Source: Pseudisothecium myosuroides
Taxonomy: Eukaryota; Streptophyta; Bryopsida; Hypnales; Lembophyllaceae
NCBI GenBank assembly: GCA_951799445.1
Contig: OX637289.1
Location: 48,460,264 to 48,524,263 of the forward strand
Reading direction: 5' to 3'
Length of the DNA: 64,000 nucleotides
Below are positions 1 through 10,712 of the stretch, in pieces (within the stretch, counting starts at the first letter, position 1; each line of letters begins with the position of its first letter). Under the pieces are notes generated by a model. That model ran no database searches, was not told the origin of the DNA, and was given only the letters and a program-made list of their open reading frames with translations. The position numbers and the translations under genes are program-made.

Positions 1-434
1 TTTTGATCCACTCTCCTGGACCAATTCGCATACACTGCAGCACCCGCGTCCACCCAGGTGGGGGGACTTTTTTCAACGACCCATTTACCGTACCAGCAAT
101 TCCGATAAAGCAATTCCAGACTCGTTTCGGAGTTATCGGGTCGCCAGTACTGAAGCAAGAACTTCCCGTTATTCACATCTCCTTCCACTCTGCATACAGT
201 AGACAATGCTCTTCCCTGCCAAACAGCACATGATTCCAGGACTTCCGGTCTGACAAGTACCCAACAGCCTGGTCGTATGTCTAGCCATGGATTAAAGCTT
301 TCCCTTGGCGCTTCATTTGCAGGGCCGCAGTAAGGCTCCGGCTCCTCTTCTTCCTCCGGAATCACGTCCATGGGATTCACCGTCGATCCTGGGCGAGGGA
401 CTCCATTACGCGCCACCCTCCAATCGTGTTGTGG
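1..434 (-). CDS. in-frame continuation of the DUF7869 gene beyond a TAG, partial
   Basis: Directly after the TAG at 437-435 the same frame stays open for 144 codons to the window edge. It encodes an acidic linker (PEEEEEPEPYCGP) and then a segment resembling a small beta-barrel module (WLDIRPGCWVLVRP, FLLQYWRP, WYGKWVV). DUF7869-type proteins, as I recall them, often end in such a barrel. So this is probably the true C-terminus, cut off by a nonsense mutation or reached by readthrough. No intron that removes the TAG and keeps the frame was found nearby. Confidence 0.55.
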
Positions 435-3308
435 CTAGAAGCCTTCCACCAACTCCGGAGGACACTCGGGTAATGGTTCCTTCAGCTCATCGAGAACACA
501 CTTCCAGTAATCCACGTATGGACCGAACGCAGTTGCAAATCCTTCGCATCTAGAAATACCGTATTGCCAGTACTGAATGTATTTCTCGAGTCCTACCAGC
601 ATGAAATCCTTGTTCAAGGTAGCTTTCCGCGCCGCTTCCCTTGCCTTCTCTTGATTTCCATGCGGTATCGGAACCTCGCTGCCCCACATGGGCTTAAACG
701 GAATAGGCTTAGGACAGCCGTGAGGGAGCATGGGCCGACCATTGCTGTCTGTCTTCCAAATGCGTTCAGAAGGTTTCTTCGACGGCAACCAGTTCGAATC
801 AACTGCTGACCTTTTGAAGTTCATGACGGGGACCCCGTCAGTGTCCACGTAGAACTTGAACAGGTGCATCTCCCCCAATCCAATTAATTTTTCCCCGCGA
901 TCGCATTGGTAACCCTCCACGAACGACTTGAAATCCCCCACCTCCTGTATGAACTCCGGCATAAATGACAGTTCTTGGGACTGCATGAAGGCTTTCATGA
1001 GGTCAGCAACGACAAAAGTGTTCTTGGTCTTCAGGGCCTTGGAAAGGTGGCTGAAATATGCATCGATGTCCTCGTGAGTGTGTCCGACTAGTAGAAACCC
1101 AACCTGAATTTCCTTGAAGACACCTCGTGCAGTGAGCAAGGATAAGAACGCCATCAGATATTTGTTCTTGTTATCCTTGGCAGAGTTGTCAAGCTGAAGA
1201 TATAAATTTTCAGGAAGAGGGGTACTTCCAACCCGAGCTCCAGGTTCGGTGAGGGTTAGGCTGTCCATACATCTAGACTTTCCTCTAAGCAGTGCCTCGA
1301 ACAATGAGTTAGCCGGCGGATATGGAAAGAGGTCGCCTGCCTCTCGAATAGGTGGACCCTCCAGCCGGCGCAACAACCTCGCCAAAGACGAAATGGTGAA
1401 GTTGGAGTCCGCCGGCCAGCAAGATGGAGCATAATGGGCGTAAGCACCGTCACCATGGCCATGAGCTACCATTCCAGTAACGCTCATCGGAAGCTGCCCC
1501 AGACCGGCCGTGGCCTTCGTTGTCACCCGGAGTCTGGGTAGAGCCGTCTTGGATGTATCCATCTTGTCGTGAATTATACATAAAATTCTTCGAGGATCTC
1601 GTTTGGATTCCTCACGCCAAGACGCATACAAACGACGGCAAGAAGCTTGGTGATTCAGATGATGAGTCCGCTGCTTCACGAACTCCACGTACTCGGGGCT
1701 TCCTTTCGGAGACTTCAGAATAAACTGCTGTAGGTCGTCGCACGTAGTACATTTTGCAAACGAACTTCCGACAGGCTTAATGGAGACGTTGTTGAAGTTC
1801 TCCCGCTTGAGTCTACTAATAGTCGACTGGCTCACGGGCGGCAGACCGTAGTCGGCATTCAACTGCACATCCAGAATCGGTACGCTTAAGCATCGATACG
1901 AGCGAAGGGGAAGGAATGCAAATGACAAGCAATGCACCAGAACAGTGATCGTGATATCTCACGATCATTGATCTCGTCGGGAGATCTCACGATCAATAAA
2001 GCAGTGACAGGAGATAAGGGGCACTACCTCGTTGGCGTCTGCTCGGACTCGTTTCCAATTTCTTCCGGGAGGAAGGAATTTTAGAGTGTCCGTTCTTCCG
2101 TTCCCGATGCCGCGCATTTGGTGGGGCATTTGATCCGCATTCTCGTCAATAATGGCTTTCATAGTCCCAGCGACCTGAACAGTCCGAGCCCACGGGAGCT
2201 TAACCCCTGTGTTTCCATGCGTCCCTGATACGACGCCGTCGTTGTACATCTCGATGTAACTGTGGTAAGTGGACTTCGGGATGCCGTGAATTATGTGCCA
2301 CGCCTTGCCACAAACATCAACTCCCTCTAGCGTGACGTATTTCCGCTTCCGCTCCCCGTACCTTTCGTGTAGTTGTCCTCCCACTCCAATCCCATATTCA
2401 CGGCGCTCGTCAAACGACTTCAAGTAGTACTTCTGCCTTACTAACAGCGTGAACTCCTGGTTATAATGCTGACAACACAAACGTCTGCAGCACTTCTCCG
2501 AGCTGACTTTCCGAATCTCCTCGTCTGCCGTTTTGCGGGAGTACTGCGATTCCTTCAGTTCCAGATTGGGTTTGCGAACTATAAACCGATATGGTGCTTT
2601 CATTCTACCTCCGAGGTAAGCGAGAGGGTCGTCCATATCGGGAATGGCGGCAAAATGATCCACTGTCTCCTTCAACGAACGACCGTTGGGAAACCAGCAC
2701 TCCGAAATTGGCCACCTGTCGTGAGACATTATGGCTTCGGTGTCACCCACAAAAACATCGAGGACTGTCACACCTAGGAAACCTTCACCAAGTGTCTCCT
2801 CTTGGAAATGATCCTCCGGACTCCAGCAAATGATACGACCTGAGGAAACGAGGAGTCCGTCGGCGTCCTTCCGATGCACATCAAGTCCAAACCAGGCTCC
2901 TTGACGAATATACGGACATGGATCCATCGGGGGATCCCCCGACGCTCTAACAACGTCGGCGGCTCTCCACAACACTACATTCTCTTGAACATCCTCTAAT
3001 GTGTTCATACCCCTCTGACAAGGAAAGCATTTCAAATCCTGGAATTCTAATTTGACAGAATGAGGTCGCACCAGAATGTAAATCCAAGGCTCAACAGGTA
3101 TGGGCACACCCAGCCACTGGCCCTGGGGACGAACCTCTTTAATGATTCCTGATCCAACTTCACCGAATCCAGGCACAAACAGCTTAACCCAATCACCATT
3201 CACAAATGCTTCACATCCACCGGTGGAATCCTGTGATTCACCCTCTACATGCGTTCCGTCCACATACGGAACTATCGCGTTAGCAGCAGACTCACAGAAT
3301 GAATCCAT
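435..3308 (-). CDS. DUF7869-type transposase-like protein, two exons
   Basis: Exon A is 3308-2028 (427 codons) and exon B 1862-435 (475 codons to a TAG). The 165-bp intron has a GT donor at 2027 and a GATGTGCAG acceptor at 1863, and the frame is kept in phase 0. Exon A has a Cys-rich stretch (CCRRLCCQH, then GVDVCGKAW) that I associate with these proteins. Exon B has FNNVSIK, CTTCDDL and DKMDTSKTALPRL (about residue 525), LQLDNSAKDNKNKYL (about 650) and GHTHEDIDAYF (about 687), the signature order I recall for DUF7869 proteins. The conserved Asp/His/Glu residues suggest an RNase H-like nuclease, but that is inference. The gene lies divergent to the large plus-strand gene. It may have an upstream non-coding exon: a possible acceptor (TGTACAG) sits near 3366. 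The reading frame stays open beyond the TAG. Confidence 0.72.
1949..1992. repeat. two 16-bp palindromes in the DUF7869 intron
   Basis: TCGTGATATCTCACGA at 1949-1964 and TCGGGAGATCTCACGA at 1977-1992, 28 bp apart, both inside the 165-bp intron. Each is an imperfect copy of the regional consensus TCGTGGGATCCCACGA and keeps the TCG..CGA ends and the central GAT core. Confidence 0.85.
2927..2942. repeat. perfect 16-bp palindrome inside exon A
   Basis: TCGGGGGATCCCCCGA is perfectly self-complementary. Read in the gene's frame it encodes Ser-Gly-Asp-Pro-Pro. It uses the same codon phase as the four coding copies in the plus-strand gene. Confidence 0.85.
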
Positions 3309-3469
3309 TGTCAGAGTGAGCTTTATCGAATCCCGTGGACGAGATTAAAACGATCCGTAAAACCTGTACATCATACATTCAAGGAGTTAGGCATGTCTAC
3401 AGAAGAGCGCTGCATTCATGGCATTGTAACCTCACGACATGAAGGACAGAAGCATCAACGTCTGTACAG

Positions 3470-4148
3470 TCGTGGGAACTCACGATCACACGGCAACGCA
3501 ACATGAACAAGTGAATCTAGTTACTGTCAACAAGAAGTTCGAAAGCCCAGACGCGATAGTGCGATCTCAAGAAGGCCGTCCCAGAACCACTGGGAAGAAG
3601 CCAAGGCATCCAGGAAAACGTCGCAGAAGTTTAGAAGACATTAACCAAAGAACGTTCAGTACATCGTGGGATCCCACGACACTGATGGCGCTTAATCACT
3701 TAAACCAGAGATCGCGGTATTCCAAGATCCTCCTAAGGGATCACATAGACCGCTACAGAAATATAAATGAAGTACTGGGTCAAACTGAATCACTCTGATG
3801 AGTCCCCGACATATTATCAATCAATCGTGGGATCCCACGAGTTCGGTATCCTGTAAAATCCGGAAGAGTGTTTGTGAACCCCCCCGAGTAGGAGAACCTG
3901 GTGCCAACCGGAAATGTGATCGTGAGATCCCACGATGCTTATACAAGATCGACGAGGAGTATGACGGTCATCGAAAAGTAAGGCACCTAGACGTACACCA
4001 GGAAGGCCACAGCCAAGGTTCAATCGATCGTGGGATCCCACGACGAAATGATAGAACATCCCTCGACTACCAGACCGCGATATCTCTATACTCGAAGACT
4101 GAGAGGTCTCGCCCACGCTCAATAAGCGGAGATCGTGGGATCCCACGA
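3470..4148. repeat. cluster of six 16-bp palindromes upstream of the DUF7869 gene
   Basis: Copies start at 3470, 3664, 3825, 3920, 4028 and 4133. Those at 3664, 3825, 4028 and 4133 are perfect TCGTGGGATCCCACGA; the other two have one or two changes. The last four are spaced about 95-108 bp. The sequence between copies is not repeated. Short open frames exist here in several frames because the palindrome itself contains no stop in the frame read as SWDPT; I do not regard them as genes. The cluster lies where a promoter, 5' UTR or 5' intron of the minus-strand gene would be. Confidence 0.88.
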
Positions 4149-5485
4149 TGCTTACGTATGTTGGATATATACACGTATTCTACTGTCGTAGACTAACGTA
4201 TCTACAGATGATCGTGAAATTAGGTTTCCTGTCACTGGTTTCATGACATTCGACACTCTATAACTATTCTCAGTTACTGTACAAAAATTCTCTACTTTTA
4301 AAGTGGATTTTGTTGTAATTCAGACTCCTGAACCTCCATGGGTACAATAAGAAACGTTCTTAGAAGTAGTTGAATTTGATGGCTGGGTTTTCCTCATGTA
4401 AGTTCGCCTAATTCCTAGCGCAACCTAATTTCACTACTTTGTGAAGACGTTCTGACCGGTTGTCATCCACATACAAGGTTCTCATATCAACTTGCCCTCA
4501 GGGCAGTGCCGTCCCGCGATTCAAAAGGAACCTTGGTGTCACCACAGCATGGTGATCCCTTAAGCACGTGAGTTTTTCGCAAAATGAGTACAATGCGCGA
4601 AGAAAATTATCGCAGACTCCGTTTCACTTTCAATCTACGACATCCTCAGTTTGTGACAGAGTGCAGTGGCGTCAATTCGACTACAAAATCCTCGACATTG
4701 GGAATCGCATAACACTTGCAAGGGATGCATTCTTACCTTGCAGCAACTGGCTCGGTCAGAACTTCGTACGCCTCCACGCCCACTCTGTCGCCAATGCCGG
4801 CAGACACCCACTCGCCACTCCGCAGCCTGCTCCGCCTGTTTACGTGTGCAGACAAAAAGAGCAAGCTCCAGGTTCTTTTCGGGTTATGAACCAGGTGGCT
4901 GGTTCGAATTCTTCAGCTCTGAATTCCCGCCGCGAATTTTGAAATCACCAAGCGATCCTTGATTTTGAATGTTGGATGCGTTCTTGAATGTCGTGCCACA
5001 ATCAACAACGGCCTGGGGGTACGTGCGGTCCTTCACTTCGGAAGTTGATTGCATTCTCGAATTCCGCGCATCTCTGACTACAAGGAGGGAGGGCGTGAGG
5101 CTCTTGACTTTCTGACTGGAACTTCGCAAATCCAGGCTTCACTGAAATTCCGATTCTTCACTGACATTTTGAAATTCGCCGCATTCAAGGATGGTATCGT
5201 TGCACCGTTTTCTAGGAGTCAATGATGCTTTGACCAAAGCGGATCAAACTCTGAAGACTTTCACTTGACAGAATGTCACACGCTTCCCCGATCAATACTC
5301 GGAATTCTTCCCCTACACGACCTGATTATACGTATCCTACAGAAACGAACTGTACCAAATCTCGTGAACCCAAAAGCTTGAGCACCTGAAACATGTGGAA
5401 CACCTCACTTACAAAAAGAATCAACAAAAAGTTTGAACTCCCGAATGTTCATATTTGTTATTTTCTATTCCAATGAATGCAATCT
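4149..5485. other. intergenic, no recognised gene
   Basis: Mixed-composition sequence. Open frames of 80-130 codons occur but show no domain, repeat or splice support. A lone half of the regional palindrome (ATCGTGAAAT) is seen near 4210. The stretch 4560-5260 is GC-richer and could hold leader exons of the divergent genes, but nothing proves it. Confidence 0.4.
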
Positions 5486-5711
5486 TAGGGTCTAGGGTCC
5501 ACAGTCATAGGGTCTACAGTCCATGGTCATAGGGTTTAGGGTACATGTTGTAGTGTATTGTTCACGGTTTCAAGGTCATGGTTCTTGGGTTCAGGGTTCA
5601 GGGTTTCAGGGTTTAATAGGGTTTAGGGTATACAATGGCAGCGCTTTACATTAACGTTTTCAGGGTCTGCAGTTCATGGTTTACGGCTTTTAGGGTTTAG
5701 GGTATTATGAA
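5486..5711 (+). repeat. degenerate telomere-like repeat
   Basis: Many imperfect units of the plant telomere motif TTTAGGG and variants (GGGTCTAGGG, GGGTTTAGGG, GGGTTCAGGG, CATAGGGTCTA) are packed into about 225 bp. The array is heavily mutated, as interstitial telomere-like arrays usually are. Confidence 0.6.
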
Positions 5712-5961
5712 AAATGAAAATGACGCTGATTATTTGTTTCCAATTTTTTCCTCAATTAAGTTTACGTCATCTCAGACTGGGAACATATAAACTTAAAATT
5801 CAATCTAACTCAATATTGCTAATTAAAAATGTCAGTTAACAGATTGATTTCATATATAATTCTTGTTATGTAGTACAACATCCTATGGTTTAATATGGGA
5901 CTTTACGGATTAAACAATGATTGACACAATTTTTATTTCATCTACGAATTTTTAAATAAAG

Positions 5962-6122
5962 CACCAGGGGCTTTTTTGCGTTTCCCTCTCTCATTTTTTC
6001 CTGCGTAAACGGCAATCCATGACTTCTCGTTGTGTCACAATCCGTTGACACAATGAAAAGTCATAAGATTGTTGTTTACATAGGGGAAAGTGAGAGAGGG
6101 AAACGCAAAAAAGCCCCTTGTG
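5962..6122. mobile_element. 161-bp MITE, Harbinger-like candidate
   Basis: The two ends are inverted repeats of about 35 bp with very few mismatches, CAC(C/A)AGGGGCTTTTTTGCG continuing as TTTCCCTCTCTCA. They are flanked by a 3-bp direct repeat AAG (5959-5961 and 6123-6125). The size, the lack of coding capacity and the 3-bp target duplication fit a non-autonomous PIF/Harbinger element, although AAG is not the usual TWA target. Confidence 0.75.
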
Positions 6123-6489
6123 AAGGACTTTGGATGTGCAATCATGATGGAACAAAGAACAAACTAAACCATTTATTTATTTTGTATTTTAAATCTCAGT
6201 CTGAATGATTTAATGAGTTAAATGCTTTCAAATTTGTTAATGCACTTTGACGGGTGATGAATGCTTAAACCTGGAATCATGTCATTCATGAGAATATTGT
6301 AGGTCATGCAATCTTCCTCTGGATTTTTGAAATGATCGAACGTGGTATACATCTACATCATTATTTGACAACGATGTACGTAATATTGTTATTTGTTATT
6401 GTTATTTGAACAATCTCCACCGATGTGAAACAAAAAATCGGGAATGAAATGCATGATGGCTTGAAACGGCTTAAATCATATTTAAAAAG
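6123..6489. other. AT-rich spacer
   Basis: AT-rich sequence between the MITE and the satellite. I see no gene or clear repeat in it. Confidence 0.4.
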
Positions 6490-7957
6490 TCATGAAATTT
6501 CATACATGCATGCATAAAATTTGATTTAGAAAAATGTAATTGCTCCAACCTTAAATTCCACCACTATTTTCTAGTCTTGCCCGTTGAAAAATTCTAATTC
6601 ACATGAAAATAAAAAAATTGGGAATGAAACGGGCCCTGCCATTGAACTATGGCTTCATTTTAAAAATGTCATGGAATTTCACACGTGCATGCATAAAATT
6701 CTACTATGAAAGTTGGAATTGCTCTCAGGATTTAGATTCCACCACTATATTCACTTCTTGCCCCTTGCAAAATTCTAATTCACGTGAAGAAAAAAAAATT
6801 GGGAATGAAACAGTTAGGCCCTGCCATGGAATGGCTTCATTTTAAAAACGTCATGGATGGTTCATACATGCATGCATAAAATTCTATCGTGGAAGTTGGA
6901 ATTGCTCTCAGGATTTAGATTCCACCACTATTTTTACTTCTTGCCCGTTGAAAAATCCATCTTAACGTGAATTAAAATAAATGGGGAATAAAAATATTGG
7001 GCCCTGCCATGAAATGGCTTCATTTTAAAAATGTCATGGATGGTTCATACATGCATGCATAAAATTCTATCGTGGAAGTTGGAATTGCTCTTAGGATTTA
7101 GATTCCACCACTATAATTATTCACTTCTTGCCCATTGCAAAATTCTAATTCACGTGAAGTAAAAAAAATTGGGAATGAAACGGGCCCTCCCATGGAATGG
7201 CTTCATTTTAAAAATGTCATGGATGGTTCATACATGCATGCATAAAATTCTATCGTGGAAGTTGGAATTGCTCTCAGGATTTAGATTCCACCACTATTTT
7301 TACTTCTTGCCCGTTGAAAAATCCATCTTAACGTGAATTAAAATAAATGGGGAATAAAAATATTGGGCCCTGCCATGAAATGGCTTCATTTTGAAAATGT
7401 CATGGATGGTTCATACATGCATGCATAAAATTCTATTGTGGAAGTTGGAATTGCTCTTAGGATTTAGATTCCACCACTATAATTATTCACTTCTTGCCCA
7501 TTGCAAAATTCTAATTCACGTGAAGTAAAAAAAATTGGGAATGAAACGGGCCCTCCCATGGAATGGCTTCATTTTAAAAATGTCATGGATGGTTCATACA
7601 TGCATGCATAAAATTCTATCGTGGAAGTTGGAATTGCTCTCAGGATTTAGATTCCACCACTATTTTTACTTCTTGCCCGTTGAAAAATCCATCTTAACGT
7701 GAATTAAAATAAATGGGGAATAAAAATATTGGGCCCTGCCATGAAATGGCTTCATTTTGAAAATGTCATGGATGGTTCATACATGCATGCATAAAATTCT
7801 ATTGTGGAAGTTGGAATTGCTCTTAGGATTTAGATTCCACCACTATAATTATTCACTTCTTGCCCATTGCAAAATTCTAATTCACGTGAAGTAAAAAAAA
7901 TTGGGAATGAAACGGGCCCTCCCATGGAATGGTTTCGTTTTAAAAATGTCTGGCAAT
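6490..7957 (+). repeat. 183-bp satellite array with 366-bp higher-order dimer
   Basis: The landmark GCATGCATAAAATT recurs at 6508, 6687, 6870, 7053, 7236, 7419, 7602 and 7785, a spacing of 179 and then 183 bp each. Two monomer types alternate from the middle of the array. One carries CACGTGAAGTAAAAAAAATT and GGGCCCTCCCATGG; the other carries ACGTGAATTAAAATAAAT and GGGCCCTGCCATGAAATGG. This makes a 366-bp higher-order unit whose copies are nearly identical. The first monomers are more diverged, so the dimer was amplified later than the monomer. Confidence 0.9.
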
Positions 7958-9165
7958 TTCATGCATAAGACAGTGCATGTCGATATGGAAAAAAAGGTAC
8001 AAGTTCAAAATACTCCGCTCATGAAGTGAAGAGGCATGAGTGGGAGAAGTCCAATCATGCTACATTTTTACGAACTTACCACGTAACCTAAAAAGGTCCT
8101 CCTCCGCCTGCGGTTCATTCAAAGAACTCTCATTCCATAAATCATACATAAAACAGTACATGTCGGTATCAAAAAAAGAATGTATAAATTCTTAATCTTC
8201 CGCTCATGAAGTCATGAGCAAGAAAAGTCCATGGATTGGTACGTTTTCCAAAATTGCGATACATATTACATGTCGATTTAAAAACAAAAAATTGAAGTTG
8301 TAACTTAATATTAATTTTTTTTTCATAAATTGAAGATCATTTCTGAACGTCCTTTGTTTGACATTTTTTTTTAATTTCCATTTTTTGCAAGTAATTCCAA
8401 GATCATGGGCGGCTGGGCTTGGTCACGTACTTTGGAGAACTGTCTCCAGATATGCTCCAAAACACAAGTAAATTAAATAGATTAACACCTAGTATGCCCC
8501 TAAAACCGCGAGCAATCACGCTCTTGTCCACATCTATTCAATGATCATTGGAAGACAATTTATATAGAAGACAATAAGATAATTTAGATATTATTTCTTC
8601 ATTACACATTTGCCAATCATGTTGATTGTGTACATGAAAATGATTGCAAAGGAGATGAATGAGAAAGAATTATATAGGAAAATCATCAACAATGTTCTCT
8701 GTACTTATGTAATCGTTACAGTCATTTCTATTTAATTAAATAATTTGGACTAATCATTTTCTAGAGAAATGACAGAAGTGCAAACTAAAAATCAAAGTTC
8801 ATTATGTTAAAGGCATTTTTAGCGGCTTGTAAAAAAATAATAATCATCGAAACCAAAGGTTAAACCTAGAAATCAATGTAGCAATCTATGAAATTAAACC
8901 GCTCATGATTCGTAACTAATGTTTGCATGGGCAGAGTATTTAAAATAGTAAAACTACATTTTTTTTTGTTAAAATTAACTCGTACAACATCATGCATGAT
9001 TTATGGAATGAAGGGTCTTTGAACCGCAAGACTGAGGTTTTTTTTTTAGATTACGTGGTAAGTTTGGAAAAACGTAGCATGGACTTTTTCCGCTCAATCA
9101 TGACTCTTCACTTCATGAGCGGAGTATTTACAACTTGTACATTTTTTTCCCATACCGACATTTAA
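7958..9165. mobile_element. 1.2-kb foldback (inverted-repeat) element
   Basis: The left arm, about 7958-8148, contains TACTCCGCTCATGAAGTGAA, ACTTACCACGTAA and CATTCCATAAATCAT. It reappears in reverse complement at about 8990-9165 (TTTATGGAATGAA, TTACGTGGTAAGT, TTCACTTCATGAGCGGAGTA). The arms are imperfect. The loop (8150-8990) is AT-rich, holds a second partial direct copy of the left arm start near 8150-8250, and has no coding sequence. The left arm starts where the satellite ends, so the satellite may have arisen next to or inside the element. Confidence 0.7.
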
Positions 9166-9441
9166 AATAGTATAACTAGGTTGCCTTATTTCAACAAAGT
9201 TACTTTACAAGCCATCAAAGTAAATAAACGTTTCTACAATTATTTTTATTTGTAGACATGGAGTTTTGAGAGTTCCAATAGCAACAATACTTAAATAACA
9301 AATAGTGCATTCTTATAGAGAAACAAAAAAAATGTATGTGGTAATTATCGAATGTCACGAAATTAGTGAGGTGCAAGTGTGCGACCTAATTTCAGCATTT
9401 TGTGTAATGAGTGATTATTTAGCTTAAGACTTCTATTCAAG

Positions 9442-9474
9442 CCCTCCTCATGATGTCAGTAATTATGAGGAGGG
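9442..9474. promoter_or_regulatory. 10-bp perfect hairpin in the putative promoter
   Basis: CCCTCCTCAT (9442-9451) pairs perfectly with ATGAGGAGGG (9465-9474) around a 13-nt loop. It lies where AT-rich DNA (9166-9440, otherwise featureless) changes to the GC-rich leader of the plus-strand gene. A promoter role is inferred from position only. Confidence 0.4.
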
Positions 9475-9479
9475 TGGGC

Positions 9480-9971
9480 AGTCATGACCTCCGCCGTCTT
9501 GCACCTGACAGCGCCACGTCAGCAGACTCCCCCGCCGATTTCCTCTCCTCCTGGTCTCCTTTCCTCCCCACGACGTCTGCTTGCCACCCTTTTCTCCCGC
9601 CGTCGTGTGCTTCTCCGTCTTCCTGATTTCATGCGCTTCTCCGCTTTCCTTCCTCGCGATTTCATTCTGGTTGTTGCAGTCCGTTAGTTTGGTTGTCTGA
9701 AGCTTGGCATTTGGAGTGAGTTGGGTTGTGTGGAGTTTCTTTGGTTGGCGGGGCGTTGAACTTCTGTTTGCGGAGTCGAGCGCGGCGAGGGACATTAGAG
9801 GAGTGTATAATTCAAATTTTGCTGGCGGAGTGTGTGTGCGCGGAGAACGAATTTTTGTGGCGGAGTGCGGTAGTGCGTGAAGCATTTCCTGGCGAAGGCG
9901 GTGCGCAAGCGTCCGGACCTGTGCGCGAGAAAAACAACACGGTGCTGGACTTCACCCACCTCATTGAACAG
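9480..9971 (+). other. probable leader exon of the large plus-strand gene
   Basis: GC-rich, pyrimidine-rich start, then an open frame ending in LDFTHLIEQ at a good donor (GAACAG followed by GTTAGT, intron 9972-10640). The frame runs on without a stop into exon 2 (10641-10765, acceptor CATGCCACAG) as SFEERKGIFVVAENKAGP. No ATG precedes it in frame, so it is either 5' UTR or would need a non-AUG or further upstream start. I place the start at the first in-frame ATG, 10,713. Confidence 0.5.
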
Positions 9972-10712
9972 GTTAGTTCATTGTAGTCCAACCTCAAAAC
10001 CTACATTTTGATTTTGTAGTTCTCTGGCGGTGAGGTTCATTATTTGAATTCTTTGTTGTAGAATTGTGATCGCATGGAGGTGTGCGTTTGCTCTGGAGTT
10101 TAGCTTCTAGGCTTGGAAAGAATTGATCCCATTCAAGCTTGTCAAATGAATCTAGTACATGGATACAATGGCTGTATGGCACTCGCCCTCCTTGCAGGTG
10201 TAGGCTCTCCTCACGCATTGTAGTTCACGGTTCATCACTGTAGACCCTAGAATGGTAACCTGGATGTTATTCACGAACTAGAGTTCAATGTGTATGGACT
10301 GCTGTGAGTGTTTGAATTGAAGCAAAGTGAAGTAAGGAATGGGAATGTTGCTCCCAAAGAGGAATGGAGCGAAGAGTTCATTGTATATTATTTAGTTAGA
10401 CAGTACTCGTTTGTGAATGATATTAGGAACATGGTTTGTGCAGGGATTTTATGACTATGATCAGACACGCTTGTTTTCTGTGCGATAGGCTACTTAGTCC
10501 GTCGCTTTAGAATGATTTAAGTTTACCTTCTCTTCAATTAAATTCACTTCGCTAGTCATGAAGAAACAAGTTAAGAGTTTGTGATTCTCAGTGAATGATT
10601 GAAGCTACAATTTCTTCTGCATTTGAATTTCATGCCACAGTCTTTTGAAGAGCGGAAGGGCATTTTTGTAGTAGCTGAAAACAAGGCCGGACCCGTGCAA
10701 GCGGAAGCTACG

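Noticed and set aside
3470..4148. CRISPR-like look of the palindrome clusters (short palindromic repeats with unique spacers)
   Set aside because: Spacing varies from 28 to over 190 bp, the repeats are only 16 bp, there are no cas genes, and the DNA is plant nuclear with introns.
3439..4196. Two overlapping open frames in the palindrome cluster as genes
   Set aside because: They are open largely because each palindrome reads SWDPT or RGIPR without stops. No domain, splice or codon support.
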